From Pyronema omphalodes (taxonomy: Eukaryota > Ascomycota > Pezizomycetes > Pezizales > Pyronemataceae): a stretch of 64,000 bases of DNA. The DNA lies in contig JAJJXM010000053.1 in the NCBI GenBank assembly GCA_024516155.1, positions 248,001 through 312,000 of the forward strand, in the 5' to 3' direction. Shown here piece by piece: positions 23,418-34,033 of the stretch; within the stretch, counting starts at the first letter, position 1; each line of letters opens with the position of its first letter. The notes beneath the pieces were generated by a model. The model made no database searches. It saw nothing but the letters and a program-made list of their open reading frames with translations, and was not told the origin of the DNA. A program made the position numbers and the translations under genes.

Positions 23418-24369
23418 TTAACACACGACGTCGGTCGCGGCCTTAGCGTTCATCAAAAGAGCAACAATCAATCCGTAAAGTCCCAAGACTTCAGCGAAAA
23501 TGAGAATCAAGATCATTCCAACGAAGAGTCTGGGCTGCTGAGCGGTACCACGGACACCAGCATCACCAACGATTCCAATAGCGAATCCTAAAAACGGTTA
23601 GTTTAGGTTCGGATAAGCTTGCCACGCCACGCAATCTAGTCTTACCAGCAGCCAATCCAGCCAATCCGACGGACAATCCAGCACCCAACTGAATGAACCC
23701 AGTGTATAAAGGAAGCTGCTGCTTCAATCCAGAAGAAACCAACACCGATACGACCAATCCGTAAATTGCAATAATACCAGCCATAATGACGGGAACAATG
23801 TCTATCCGTCGCGATTAGCATTTCGTTCAGTTCGGCTAGGCTCGGTCAACCGTACTCTTGACGATCAAGTCAGGGCGGAGAACTCCCATGGAGCAGATAC
23901 CGACACCGGACTTGGCGGTTCCGTAGGAAGCTCCGAAACAGGTGAAAACAATGGCTGCGGTACAACCCATGGCACCAAAAAAGGGCTATACGTCATGTCA
24001 GTTATTGTAATAAACATCGGATCTCGAAATATCGTTCGGTGGTAAGTTTCGCTTCCGGTGATACGTGTAACAGCTGCCGTCAAGGAGCACAGAAGGGTGG
24101 TTCTGTTGTTGTTTGGGAAAGACCAGCTGTTCTTCCGTCGCGTCCTTGGCGGCAGCGACCGACGATGACGACAGTAGAGAAACAAGGTAACATACCGCAT
24201 AGACGGGGCTAGAAAGTGGACAAAAGTCAGCGAGGAACTCCAATAAATTGCATATTTCGCTTCTTTTTGCTTCTCGGGCGTCGCAAGAGCTTCCCGGGCT
24301 GTATGGAGCCCGCTGTATACAAGGGGTGACAACTGCTAGGTGTGTAGCTTACCAAAGATCAGTGGACAT
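23418..24369 (-). CDS. VMA3: V-type proton ATPase proteolipid subunit c
   Basis: Five exons: 24369-24353, 24208-24196, 23985-23856, 23801-23646 and 23587-23418. Phases close exactly at 161 aa, the usual length. Four transmembrane helices are clear: about 11-33, 54-76, 89-111 and 128-150. The proton-carrying glutamate is E138 in the fourth helix ([11 protein letters not shown]). [13 protein letters not shown] and [20 protein letters not shown] are hallmark blocks of the vacuolar c-ring subunit rather than the c' or c'' forms, which differ in length and N-terminus. The ring rotates in the Vo sector to acidify vacuole and Golgi. The second exon is only 13 bases, and the first two exons are easily missed by gene finders. 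The gene faces the same way as its neighbour MPP-beta, separated by 555 bases. Confidence 0.97.
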
Positions 24370-24924
24370 TGTGAGTGAGTGTTTTGGTCGTAATTTAACT
24401 GTCTAAGCTGTTACAAAAACGAGGAGTGAGCTGGTTAAGGAAGAATGTGTATTGAAGCTGTGGTTGACGTGTGGTGGTGGAGCGAGGTCTGCACGATCTG
24501 GGAGGCTGGCTGGGTTTCGGAGATGTGATGGCTGCTGCTACAACGGTTGGCAAGCTGGGGGTAATCTTGATCCCGAGACGCGAAGGCTTCCGTACGCCAG
24601 AGGCTTGGCGTTACCCGGCGCCTGACGATCATAACAAAGGCTACAAGGCGGCACGGGTAGCACTTGTGTGCAATTGCATCATTGCTGGCCCCACATCGTT
24701 TGGCTGGCGCAGCCGCTTCAGCCCGGCAAAAACACTTCACATGAACCATATATTGGTATCTACAGACTTTTATAGAATGCAACATTGGGTAATGGATATC
24801 AAAAATTGTCTTTTAAACACGCAAACATAAAAAATTCTGGCAAGTTTTTTGAATCAAACAAAGAAACCTCATCTATTCACTAAACCAATAACCGGTATCA
24901 ACGCCTTACTCTTTCACCTTTTGC
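24370..24924. other. Intergenic: VMA3 promoter and MPP-beta 3' side
   Basis: The 130 bases before the VMA3 start hold the likely promoter. Frames of 116-119 codons on both strands overlap each other and match nothing I know. No repeat is seen. Confidence 0.6.
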
Positions 24925-26627
24925 TTAGAAGTTACGGCTGGTGTCGTTGCGGATACGCTGGTAGTCGAGAAGCTGCACGCAAAATATTAGCCAATCTGTT
25001 AGTTTTAAAAATCGAGTAAATGAAACTTACTCCCTCAATGGATCCAACAGCGCTGACAGCGACATCCTGGTCCCAGATTCTCTTCTGGGCGAACTCAATA
25101 ACGTCCTTCTCGGTAATAGCACCAACAACACGCTCGACCTCAGCGGGGCTCATGCGGCGTCCGGTGGTGACGATCTGGCGTCCGATGTCCTCAGCAACGG
25201 CGGTGGTTCCGTCCAAAGACAAAAGAAGGGAAGCCTTAAGCTGGGCCTTGGCACGCTCAACCTCAGACTCAGTGACAGTCTGGGCCATGCGGTTCCACTC
25301 ACGGAGGGTGAAGTGAACAAGGTCGTCGATGTTGGTAAGGTTGTCGGTGACCATGTAAGCTCCCCAGAGTCCGGTGTCGGAGTAGGAGGTGCTGAAGCTC
25401 ATGAAAGAGTTGGCAAGGTGGTGCTTGTGGAGCATGGTAGAGAGCTTGGATCCCAAGTGGGCAGCGTTACCAAGGGCACGGTCAAAGTTACCAATGACAG
25501 CCTGGGCAACGAGGGCGGTGAAGTAGTCGGGGTCCTTCCAGCTGACACCCTCAACAGCGATGGCGATGTGGGCGGTGGGGATGGTGTCGTCACGCATGCG
25601 AACCTCAGATCCGACGAAGTCGGGCTTGGGTCCACGGGCGGCTCCAATGGCGACGGGAGAGGCGGAGGACTTGAGTCCAGAGAAGTGCTTCTCAGCCAAC
25701 TCAACGAGCTGCTCGTGGGGGATTCCTCCAGCACCAACAAGGACCATGCGGTCAGCCTTGTAGTTGGTGTCGATGTACTTCTGAAGGTCGGACTTCTGGA
25801 TGGAAAGGATGTTCTCCTTAGGTCCGAGAATGGTGCGGCCGAGAGCCTGTCCCTGGAAAGCAGTGGCGTGAAGGTGGTCGAAGACAACCTCCTCGAGCTG
25901 CTTGTCAACCTCCTCCTGCTCGCGGATGATAACCTCACGCTCGCGCTCAATCGCGGACTCCTCCAACTTGGAGTTCTGGAGAATGTCGGAGATGATCTCG
26001 ACAGCCTTTCCGACGTCATCCTTGAAAGACTTGGCGTAGTAGACGGTTTGCTCACGCTGATATACTGTCAATTCCGGTATCCGTTGGTTCCTCCGAGTAA
26101 CGTACCGAAGTGTAGGCGTTCAAGTGTCCTCCCATGTTCTCAATCTCGAGTTCCAACTGCTGCTGGGTACGCTTGTTGGTGCCCTGTGCGTCCACTCGTA
26201 TTAGTACCAACGTTCGATATCCCCGCAATCCCCCACCATTGACATTCTCATAACAGAATATCCATGGATACCCATCATATAGTGTCCCATACCTTGAAAG
26301 CCAAGTGCTCCAAGAAGTGTGCGGTTCCGTTGCTGGCATCGGTCTCGGCTCTGCTTCCGGCATCGATGAAAACACCGACGGTAGCGGTCTGCGCGTAGGG
26401 TGAGTGCTCGGTAGCGATCTATCCCGCCATCAGCACTTATATCCTCCCGTAATCCATCCGGCGGTGATTCGTACGGTAAGACCGTTCTTGAGAGTGGTGC
26501 TCTGGGTGGTGGTGTGGGCGGCGGCCGGGGTAGCCAATGACCGGGTCAAGGTGGGAAATCTTCTTGGGAGGGCATTTCGTCGCAACGAGGCGGACAATGT
26601 GTTGCGTGCGACACGAGCGGCGGCCAT
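24925..26627 (-). CDS. MAS1: Mitochondrial processing peptidase beta subunit
   Basis: Five exons: 26627-26475, 26418-26293, 26183-26106, 26056-25031 and 24972-24925; 476 aa. Residues 1-35 are an arginine/alanine-rich mitochondrial presequence ([11 protein letters not shown], then RSLAT). The inverted zinc-protease motif HFLEH is intact (H85, E88, H89), and a downstream acidic block (ERE then VIIREQEE) can supply the third ligand. This marks the catalytic beta subunit rather than the alpha subunit or complex III core 1, which lose the motif. The glycine-rich loop of the alpha subunit is absent. The C-terminus [15 protein letters not shown] is typical. Together with MPP-alpha it cleaves presequences in the matrix. 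It is divergent from RPN5 with 415 bases between start codons. A 309-codon antisense open frame over exon 4 reflects codon bias, not a gene. Confidence 0.97.
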
Positions 26628-27042
26628 TGTGACGGCTGTGATGGTGAGGGGAGAGGAGGACGGTGAGGTTGGTGGTTGTGATTTCTTAGTAGTTCCGGGA
26701 AAATGAGGAAGATGGCCGAGAGCCGATGTTTGAGCGGCGTTGAGTTCTGCGCGTATTTTTCAGCACCTGAGTAATTAGGACAGACTTGGAGTCCCATTGG
26801 CCGGCGCGTAAGCCACAGCGCCATATGCGGCTCTGCAATAAGACTGCTAAGCCACAGCGTAAGCTGCGGCAGCAACCTGACCTGGACCTTGAAGAGGTGT
26901 GCAGTCAACACTACTTCCATTGCTATCACCCAAACCCATCTCCATCAACCATTCCATCATCTTCATCCGTCGGCCGTGAACCGCCCCCCGACTGAGCCTA
27001 AAAGACATCCCCGGACCAGATACACCCATACAAGAATTCAAA
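26628..27042. promoter_or_regulatory. Bidirectional promoter between MPP-beta and RPN5
   Basis: 415 bases separate the two divergent start codons. A CCAAT box lies on the minus strand at 26796-26800. A 12-base sequence, TAAGCCACAGCG, occurs twice in direct orientation at 26809-26820 and 26848-26859, 39 bases apart. I did not see the yeast Rpn4 element GGTGGCAAA. The paired element is a candidate transcription-factor site. Confidence 0.6.
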
Positions 27043-28735
27043 ATGGCCGAAACCGGAGCGGAACGAGAGGTCTTGAAGGCGGAGAAGGATTGTATGTCGC
27101 GGGGCATTTTCCTATGGACATGATGGGAAGCTAATTTCCCGCGACCTGCAGATACGGAGGAGCTTGACAAGGAGCTTCCCCAGATTATCTCTATTGCCAA
27201 AGTGGGTCTAATTTCGCAATTAAGAAAGTTAGGGATTTGCTAACAGTCCAGAATGACAACCTGAACAAAGCCATCGAAAAACTTATGGTGCTTGAGAAGA
27301 AGACTCGCCAGGTCCGTCACTACCTCTCACACTCCTCCTACGCCTACTGACCAGCTCCGTAGGCATCAGACCTTCCCTCTACAAGCCGGATACTCGAGAC
27401 GATAATTACATTATGCCATGAAGCCAAAGAATGGGCCTTGATGAACGAGAACATCCTCATCCTCTCCAAGAAGCACGGACAGCTTAAACTTGCTATCACC
27501 AAGATGGTTCGGTTGGCAATCAAATACATGTACGAGGCGCCCGGCGAGCCCACCTTCGATGTCCGGCTATCAATCATCGAAGCTCTACGAACGGTGACAG
27601 AGGGAAAGGTTTGTTCCGAGACCCCCGCTTCTAGAGCTAAGCTAAGCTATATAGATTTTTGTGGAAGTTGAACGTGCCCGCGTTACTCGCGAGCTCTCTA
27701 AGATCAAGAAACAGCAGGGACATCTCGCAGAAGCTAAGACAGTGCTCTGCGAGCTCCAGGTTGAGACATTTGGATCTATGGACCGTAAGGAGAAGACCGA
27801 CATCATCCTTGAGCAAGTTGGACTATGTATCGAGCAGGGAGACTTCGCGCAGGCGCTCATCCTTTCCCGCAAGATCTCCACCAAGTGGTTTGATGCCGAT
27901 GCCAGCAAGCAGGATCCCGAGATTATGGAGCTTAAGCTACGATTCTACGAGCAGCAGGTTCACCTCTCAAAACAAGACGCCAAGTATCTCGACACTTGCA
28001 AGCACTACCGCGCAATTCTAGATACCCCACGTATTCAAGAGAATCCCGAAGAGCTTCAAAAGGCCCTTGAGCGCATTGTTTACTACGTCATCCTCGCTCC
28101 CTACGATAACGAACAATCCGACCTTCTTCACCGTATCCGTACAGACACCCGGATTCAGAAGCTCATCCCTGAGCAGGCCGAGCTTCTCCGTCTCTTCACT
28201 GTTATTGAGCTCATGCCCTGGGCCCGTGTTTCTCAGCGTTTTGAGACTTTATTGCGCGCCACTGAGGTCTTTGGAATTGACGACCCTAAGGGACCTGCAA
28301 GATGGGAGGACCTGCGTAAGCGTGTGATTGAGCACAACGTCCGTGTCGTGGCCAAGTACTACACCCGCATCACTATGGACAGACTGAAGATGCTATTGGA
28401 TCTTGACGAGGACGAGACCGAAACCTACTTGTCCAAGCTAGTATGCGAGAAGACAGTAAACGCCAAGATTGACCGACCGGCAAGAATCATCACCTTCGGA
28501 ACTTCAAGGGACGCTGATGATGTCCTAAACGAATGGAGCGGGAACATGAAGAGCCTCCTCGGCTTGTTAGAGAGAATTGATCACTTGATCACTAAGGTTA
28601 GTTTCTTCTTCACAAGGTTGTTTAAATAAGTGATAAGGCTAACACCGATTACAGGAGGAAATGATGGCGAATATTGCGCCCAAAGTAAAGAGCAAGGATG
28701 TGAAGAGCAAGGGAAGGAAACCTCAAACTAATTAA
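27043..28735 (+). CDS. RPN5: 26S proteasome regulatory (lid) subunit Rpn5
   Basis: Six exons: 27043-27091, 27152-27201, 27252-27311, 27363-27608, 27655-28596 and 28655-28735. Phases close at 475 aa. The product starts MAETGAEREVLKAEKDYTEE. A helical solenoid with TPR-like helices follows, then a C-terminal PCI domain from about residue 330 (ARWEDLRKRVIEHNVRVVAK, MDRLKMLLDLDEDETETYL) and a lysine-rich tail. Blocks such as LETIITLCHEAKEWALMNE and YEQQVHLSKQDAKYLDTCKH are characteristic of Rpn5/PSMD12. It is a structural lid subunit that contacts Rpn11 and Rpn9. The introns are all short (about 46-60 bases). Confidence 0.97.
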
Positions 28736-29426
28736 GAATTAAGCTTGTATAATAATCGGCTGGTGGAAATATGTGGAATCCGGATATCAATATTCTGTAG
28801 AGACATCCAGGGATACTATGCTGGTTATGATCATGAAAATTAAAGCGAAATCATGATATTGATGTGACTAGTTGCGATTAGCGGTGATTGGTCTTACTAG
28901 CCTTAATTTTCAGTTTTACCGAATCGACGGTTTGATGCCCACGAATGTGAAAATTTAAATACCATATGTTTTCAGAATCAAGCATTCGGACAGATCCCAC
29001 AGTCAGTAACGAACGATGCCGCATGCTAGACTAATCGACGCCTATGTACTCTACTGGGCACCCCACACTAACCCCACCAATGCACTTAGGGTTCCATCTA
29101 CCCTAAATGCCATACCTCATAAACGAATCAAGGTTTCAAATAAATCTTCAAAAATCATCAATATTCATATCGCTATCGCTATGTAAAAGTAGTAACTACA
29201 AACTACAGTGTCCTAATATCGTTACAAATTTATTCCGCTGCATCCAAAAAAACATAAAGATCCATAACGCCATATGCCAAAAATATGTCATTCCTCTCAT
29301 GCTCATCTTCATCTTCATCCCCTTTGCTTTCCTACCACTACCACCACCATCCCGCGTCGCCCAACCTCCCAGATATACGCCCATCCAAACCCCGCCCCTG
29401 CTTGCATCCCTGCATCTTCCGCCACA
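28736..29426. other. Convergent 3' region between RPN5 and the kelch membrane gene
   Basis: AT-rich sequence with no supported gene. It should hold both 3' UTRs. The 160-codon plus-strand frame starting at 29107 runs into, and is antisense to, the kelch gene. Confidence 0.65.
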
Positions 29427-31278
29427 TCACGAATTAACAACCCTCAAACTCCTCCTCGGACTCAACAACACACCCCAAAACGTGGGTTCACCATGCAACT
29501 CATTCAAATCTGTTGAACTCCCATTACTCTGTCTTGTAAACCCGCCCGGCAAGTCTGTTCCCATCGACCCCCGTTCCTTCGTTGAGTAAGCGGGTGTTCC
29601 CACTTTCGCAGCTGCCGCTCTCAGTTCTTTGATTTTCCTCTTATAAAGTACCCAAGCCCCTGCAAAAACTAAACCTACGATAAAGAAAATCCCACCTACA
29701 ACCCCACCTACAATAGCTCCAATATTAGGTCCTGGTCCATCTGCTGAGGGCATGATTGTTGAAGTTGTGACGGTTCCGTCAGGGGCTGTAGATACCGCGA
29801 TGGTTGGACCGAGAACAAAGGTGGTGTATTTGTAATCTTTTGAGTCAGCAGTTATGATGGGAGAGTTTGGATCTGCGACTCGTAGAGGCTTGGTGACTTT
29901 TGCTCCACCCCCGGGGTTCCCTCCTACCACATCGACGACGGCTTGTGGGACGCGATAAGTGTTCTTGTTTTTTCCGTTATCGACGGGAAATCCACCCATG
30001 GCGGAGGAGTAGGCTGTCTTCCATTTCAGTGAGGAAACGTCAAATACGTAGAAACCGGGTGCGTCGCAGGAAAGGTCCGGACCGGTATAACCACCAATTA
30101 CTATCAACTGGGAGCCGACGAGGTCACAAGTGTGACCTGCTCGAGCTGGTGGAACGGGTTGGTTGGCTTGGTCCACCTGGATCCATTTAAAGGCTGGAAC
30201 TGTAAGGATGTACATGTCGTCGTATTGCTTTTGGGAGAGGTAGGGGACGAGGTTTTGGCCGCCAAAGAAGTAGATGTTGTGTGAGCTGCCGTCTGGAGCG
30301 GAAGTTACGACGGCGCAAGGGTTGACCCGGTACTGAGGCGTAGGTCCGTCAGTGGATTGTTTCGTCCATTGCTTCGTAGCCACATCGTAAACGTCGATTA
30401 TGTTCATCTGGGAAAATGTTTCGTTATTTCCGCCGCCAATGGCGAGGAGGATACCTTCTTTACCCCAGGGGACCTGCCGTAAAGTTAGAATGGTTAGACG
30501 TGGCATAAAGTATGGGGACCAACGAAAACTAAGACACCGTCAGCCCGCTCGGGGACGCTGAACTTCTCAAGGCCGTTTTTGGTGATGTTGCGGAATTGCT
30601 TTTTATCCATGTCGAATTCGAGGAGGGATTTGAGATATACTCGGGCTATGCTTTGGCTCCAACCTTCGGTGGTATAACCGTCCAGATGTCCGCTGAAGTA
30701 GAAACCTAATGAACGACCAGGAACACTGACGCCGGCTCCTTCGGCGGCTCGCTGAATTTCTTTGGAACCAGAATCGTCGGACACAGAGTAGTCTGATGTC
30801 GACCATTTTCCACCTTTAATGTCGTACTGCCATAGTTCAAATGGCGGTGGTAAGGTAACAGGAGAGTCGGAGAAAAGACCTCCGTAGAGGAACAGTTTGT
30901 CATAATTATGCCAAAGATATCCATTCGCAACTGACGGTGGTCCACTCGGTATCGGTAATCCCTTCAGCTTTGGAGAACCCACATCCCAATCTCCCGTCAA
31001 ATCCAGAGTCAAGAAGTTGTTATTCCATGTATTCGATTTCTGTCCCGCTTGTTTCTTCGCTTGTCCGCCGTATATATAGATCTTTCCATTTACCACCGCC
31101 GCTGTGTTTACGGTTAACAACAGAGAAACGTCACACAAAGCGGCAGTTACGTACTTTGGTGGCTCCAGCGGGCACATACATCTGTAGGACTATCATCCCG
31201 TCTCTCCAACCTGATCCCACTCGTAAACGCCGAAAATACTAGAAGTAGCAAAAGCGATATCAAGAACCGGTCCGCCAT
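29427..31278 (-). CDS. Secretory-pathway kelch-repeat protein with one transmembrane segment
   Basis: Three exons, 31278-31155, 31101-30524 and 30473-29427; 582 aa. The first 21 residues (MADRFLISLLLLLVFSAFTS) are a signal peptide, so I chose this ATG over an in-frame one 34 codons upstream. An extracellular kelch/galactose-oxidase-like propeller spans about residues 40-400 (VNGKIYIYGGQ, KLFLYGGLFSD, GILLAIGGGNN, IYFFGGQNLVP, ARAGHTCDLVG, IVIGGYTGP). A linker leads to a single helix of about 25 residues near 480-505 (IGAIVGGVVGGIFFIVGLVF), followed by a basic YKRKIKE stop-transfer and a cytosolic S/T/G-rich tail. This layout is common in filamentous fungi as cell-surface or wall-linked kelch proteins of unknown function. 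It is unrelated in architecture to the tea1-like gene at 2.7-7.6 kb. Confidence 0.87.
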
Positions 31279-34033
31279 ATAAAAGGAGTGTTTTGTGGAA
31301 AACAGCGAGCAAAAGATGGAAAGATCCAAAGGCCTCGATGGTGCGGTGTAGTTTAAGGCGGGAAGTTTGATATCTAGCACGCAGCTGAAAGGTGCTCATC
31401 CAAAAATATACACTTCCGCAGGGAGCCGGCACGGAGCAGGTGAGTCGAGCAAAAAGTACAAAGGTGGGCAAGCCGGAGGGGTCTCGTGGTGTTTTTTGGT
31501 GGTGTCTCAGGGCGACAGCTCACAAAACATGGGAAAAGAAAAGGAAAAGAGAGTAAGGTAATAATAATGGCCGATTTGGAGCGCTGTTGAATTTTGAAGC
31601 CAACTCTGAGTCGACGGGAAATGGTAGAAGCATAGAAGGTAGACATCGATGGCAAGATTTGGTCGGCGATGCTTGGATATTCTTCATCCTCCACCTGCGA
31701 ACCAGGCCTGCTTCCACTATCAGATTTAGCAACGAGATTATGGCTACAAACCCCACACATCATGCAGTATGTGTCATCCTCACATGCATCTCATCGCCTT
31801 AATAAAGTAGTCCATGGTACTGTCTCTACGTTGTCGTGACATTCCGGGTAAATAATTTTAATATGGCGGAACCAGATGGTTGTTCCGTCAACAAGTTCTC
31901 GGTACCATCGTCGACATGGTTTGCGAAACCGATATCAGGATTCTAGGCGTATGGTTGGCAGGGATGATTTCTTGATGACGTTACGGATCGATGCAAGGAT
32001 TCAGGAACCCAAAGGGTTTGACCATTTGTCGGAGACAATGTGCGTGATACGAAACCAAGATCACGTTATTGGTTTAGGGTTCCTATTATGCATTTTCCCC
32101 CTGGAATATGGCTTAACTGAGCCCTATTAGCCCTGATATAAAACCCATAGAAACCTTCCTCATTTCAATAAATGACTCAAAAACGTGTAAGTATCCTCTC
32201 CTCCATAATCATTCCAACAGCAATGATGATGGATCACCGTCATAATTTCCGAGAAAGTCGGATCAATCAAGTTCCGAAATTCGCACAGAATATCTATCAA
32301 TTGAGACTTGCGTCTCAGTAATAAATCATATTTTGTTTGTAAACGAAGCATCGGCAAGACATAACAAAGAATAGTGCTACTTATAGGCCCTATTTCTTGG
32401 TCTTCATAGATAGAAAAAAACAACTCAAACCCACCGCCTTGCACAGGATGTAGTACACCCGTCGCCAAAGACAACCAGAGAGAAAGTTTGGCCTGGAAAG
32501 AAGGTATAAGGAGGTCGTGATAAGAGAATAAAAATTCATAGACCCTACTGCTCCGTGTTTATGCAGAGAAAATATAAACCGGTCATATTTTTTTCCTTAG
32601 GGTTATGCAGTAACCACATACACTAGGTACGACTTAAGAAAACCTGATACACACTACAATACATCAGAAAAACTGTTAGCTTTTATACTTTAGCGGACTC
32701 CTAGGAAAATATCAAGCTTCTTGTCGATAACTGAGTAGTTTGACGCTCTCAAGTTATGGACTTGTCATCCTGCCGGAGGAGTAGACGTTTTATGTGTCAC
32801 TGCAAAGACCCAGAAACAGCAACTGGCTGCACGCGGGAGAACCCCCGAGTGGGGAAACAAAGGACTGCTTAAAAGAGGATAAAACATTCGGGAGAGTAAT
32901 ATGGCCAAGTAATCAAAAGAAGAGATAGGCAATGGAAGTTGGGAATAAGTCACACATACATGTCGTCGTACAACGCAAAAAGGGACTACCTACTTGGCTA
33001 GAAGTTTCACAAGCTCTGAAATATAAACAAAGGAGTTATAAAAAAAGTTTAAAGATCTCAAACTATGGAATGTAGGTTGGGTTGAGGAGAGAGTGTGGTT
33101 TAGGAAGAAAAGGTTATGTTTGGCTGCCGATGTGCTCCTAGCATTTTACGCTAATGATACCAGAGCCCTAAACCCTCAGAAAGCTGATCAACAAAGCAGC
33201 ATGAATTAAAAAGAATGGCCGGGAGAGCTTGATGCGTTAAATAGCAACCTGGGATCTCTATGGTCGAGCTTATTATCCACAGAATGTGCGAAATCAAACA
33301 AATTTCAAGGTATGACGCTTCCAGCCCCAAGAAATTTTGTTTCTCAATATTCAAACCAGATAGTCGTAGAAACAAAGAATAACTTATTATGGTAATGTTA
33401 TCTACCCAATTAGTTATACTTGAACGTCCGATATAACGTCTGTAACCACCCTTTATGCGGTACCTCAAGTTGGCGATACGTAAATCGAGTTCGCAGGAGA
33501 CCGAATTGCAATATATATCACACCCCGACTCATGCTTGTATAATATGTGCCTATCCAAGATAATTTTATTTTTTGATTGTTATATAATGCACTGCTATAC
33601 TGTAATTGATATTGAACAGTCGACGTGGTAACCTAGAGCTCAACCATTATGCTAACTCTTCCAAATTAGCGGACCCTTACTTTAGCGAACATTCCTATCT
33701 TACCATATCTAATCGCGTTTGTACAGCCTTACAATACCTACGTGTACACTAATACCTAAACATCAAACGAAATCGAGTGCTGTCGCGTGTCTTCGCCTGC
33801 CTAAAACAAAAAGAGCTTGCGTGCTGATGGCTGCGTCATCCCATTTAGCGCCGGATGCCCAGCCGCTCCAGTCTGGCCTCCTTCCCCGGGCCCTGGATGG
33901 AGCGAGCACCTAGACCTTAATACCCCGCCATCACCTCCAAAGAACACTTCTCCTTTGTTTTCGCCCAAAATACAAACTCAACGTCGCCTTTCGAAGCTCT
34001 ACACTCATTTGCGCTCTCGGATAGGCATCAACC
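31279..34033. other. 2.75 kb intergenic between divergent kelch-TM and BZZ1 genes
   Basis: The two ends hold the promoters of the divergent genes; the last 130 bases before 34034 are C-rich like a fungal leader. The middle (31800-33700) is AT-rich. It has isolated minus-strand frames of 104 codons (32160-32474) and 135 codons (33151-33558) with no recognisable domain and no splice partners I could find. Confidence 0.6.

Noticed and set aside
25399..26055. 218-codon second-frame minus ORF over MPP-beta
   Set aside because: S/R/P-rich shadow of the same exon.
25313..26242. 309-codon plus-strand open frame antisense to MPP-beta
   Set aside because: It arises from biased codon use in the highly expressed peptidase exon; it reads G/V/E-rich and has no domain.
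33151..33558. 135-codon minus-strand frame in the AT-rich interval
   Set aside because: I/L/Y/S-rich composition typical of AT-rich noncoding DNA; no family recognised and no introns found.
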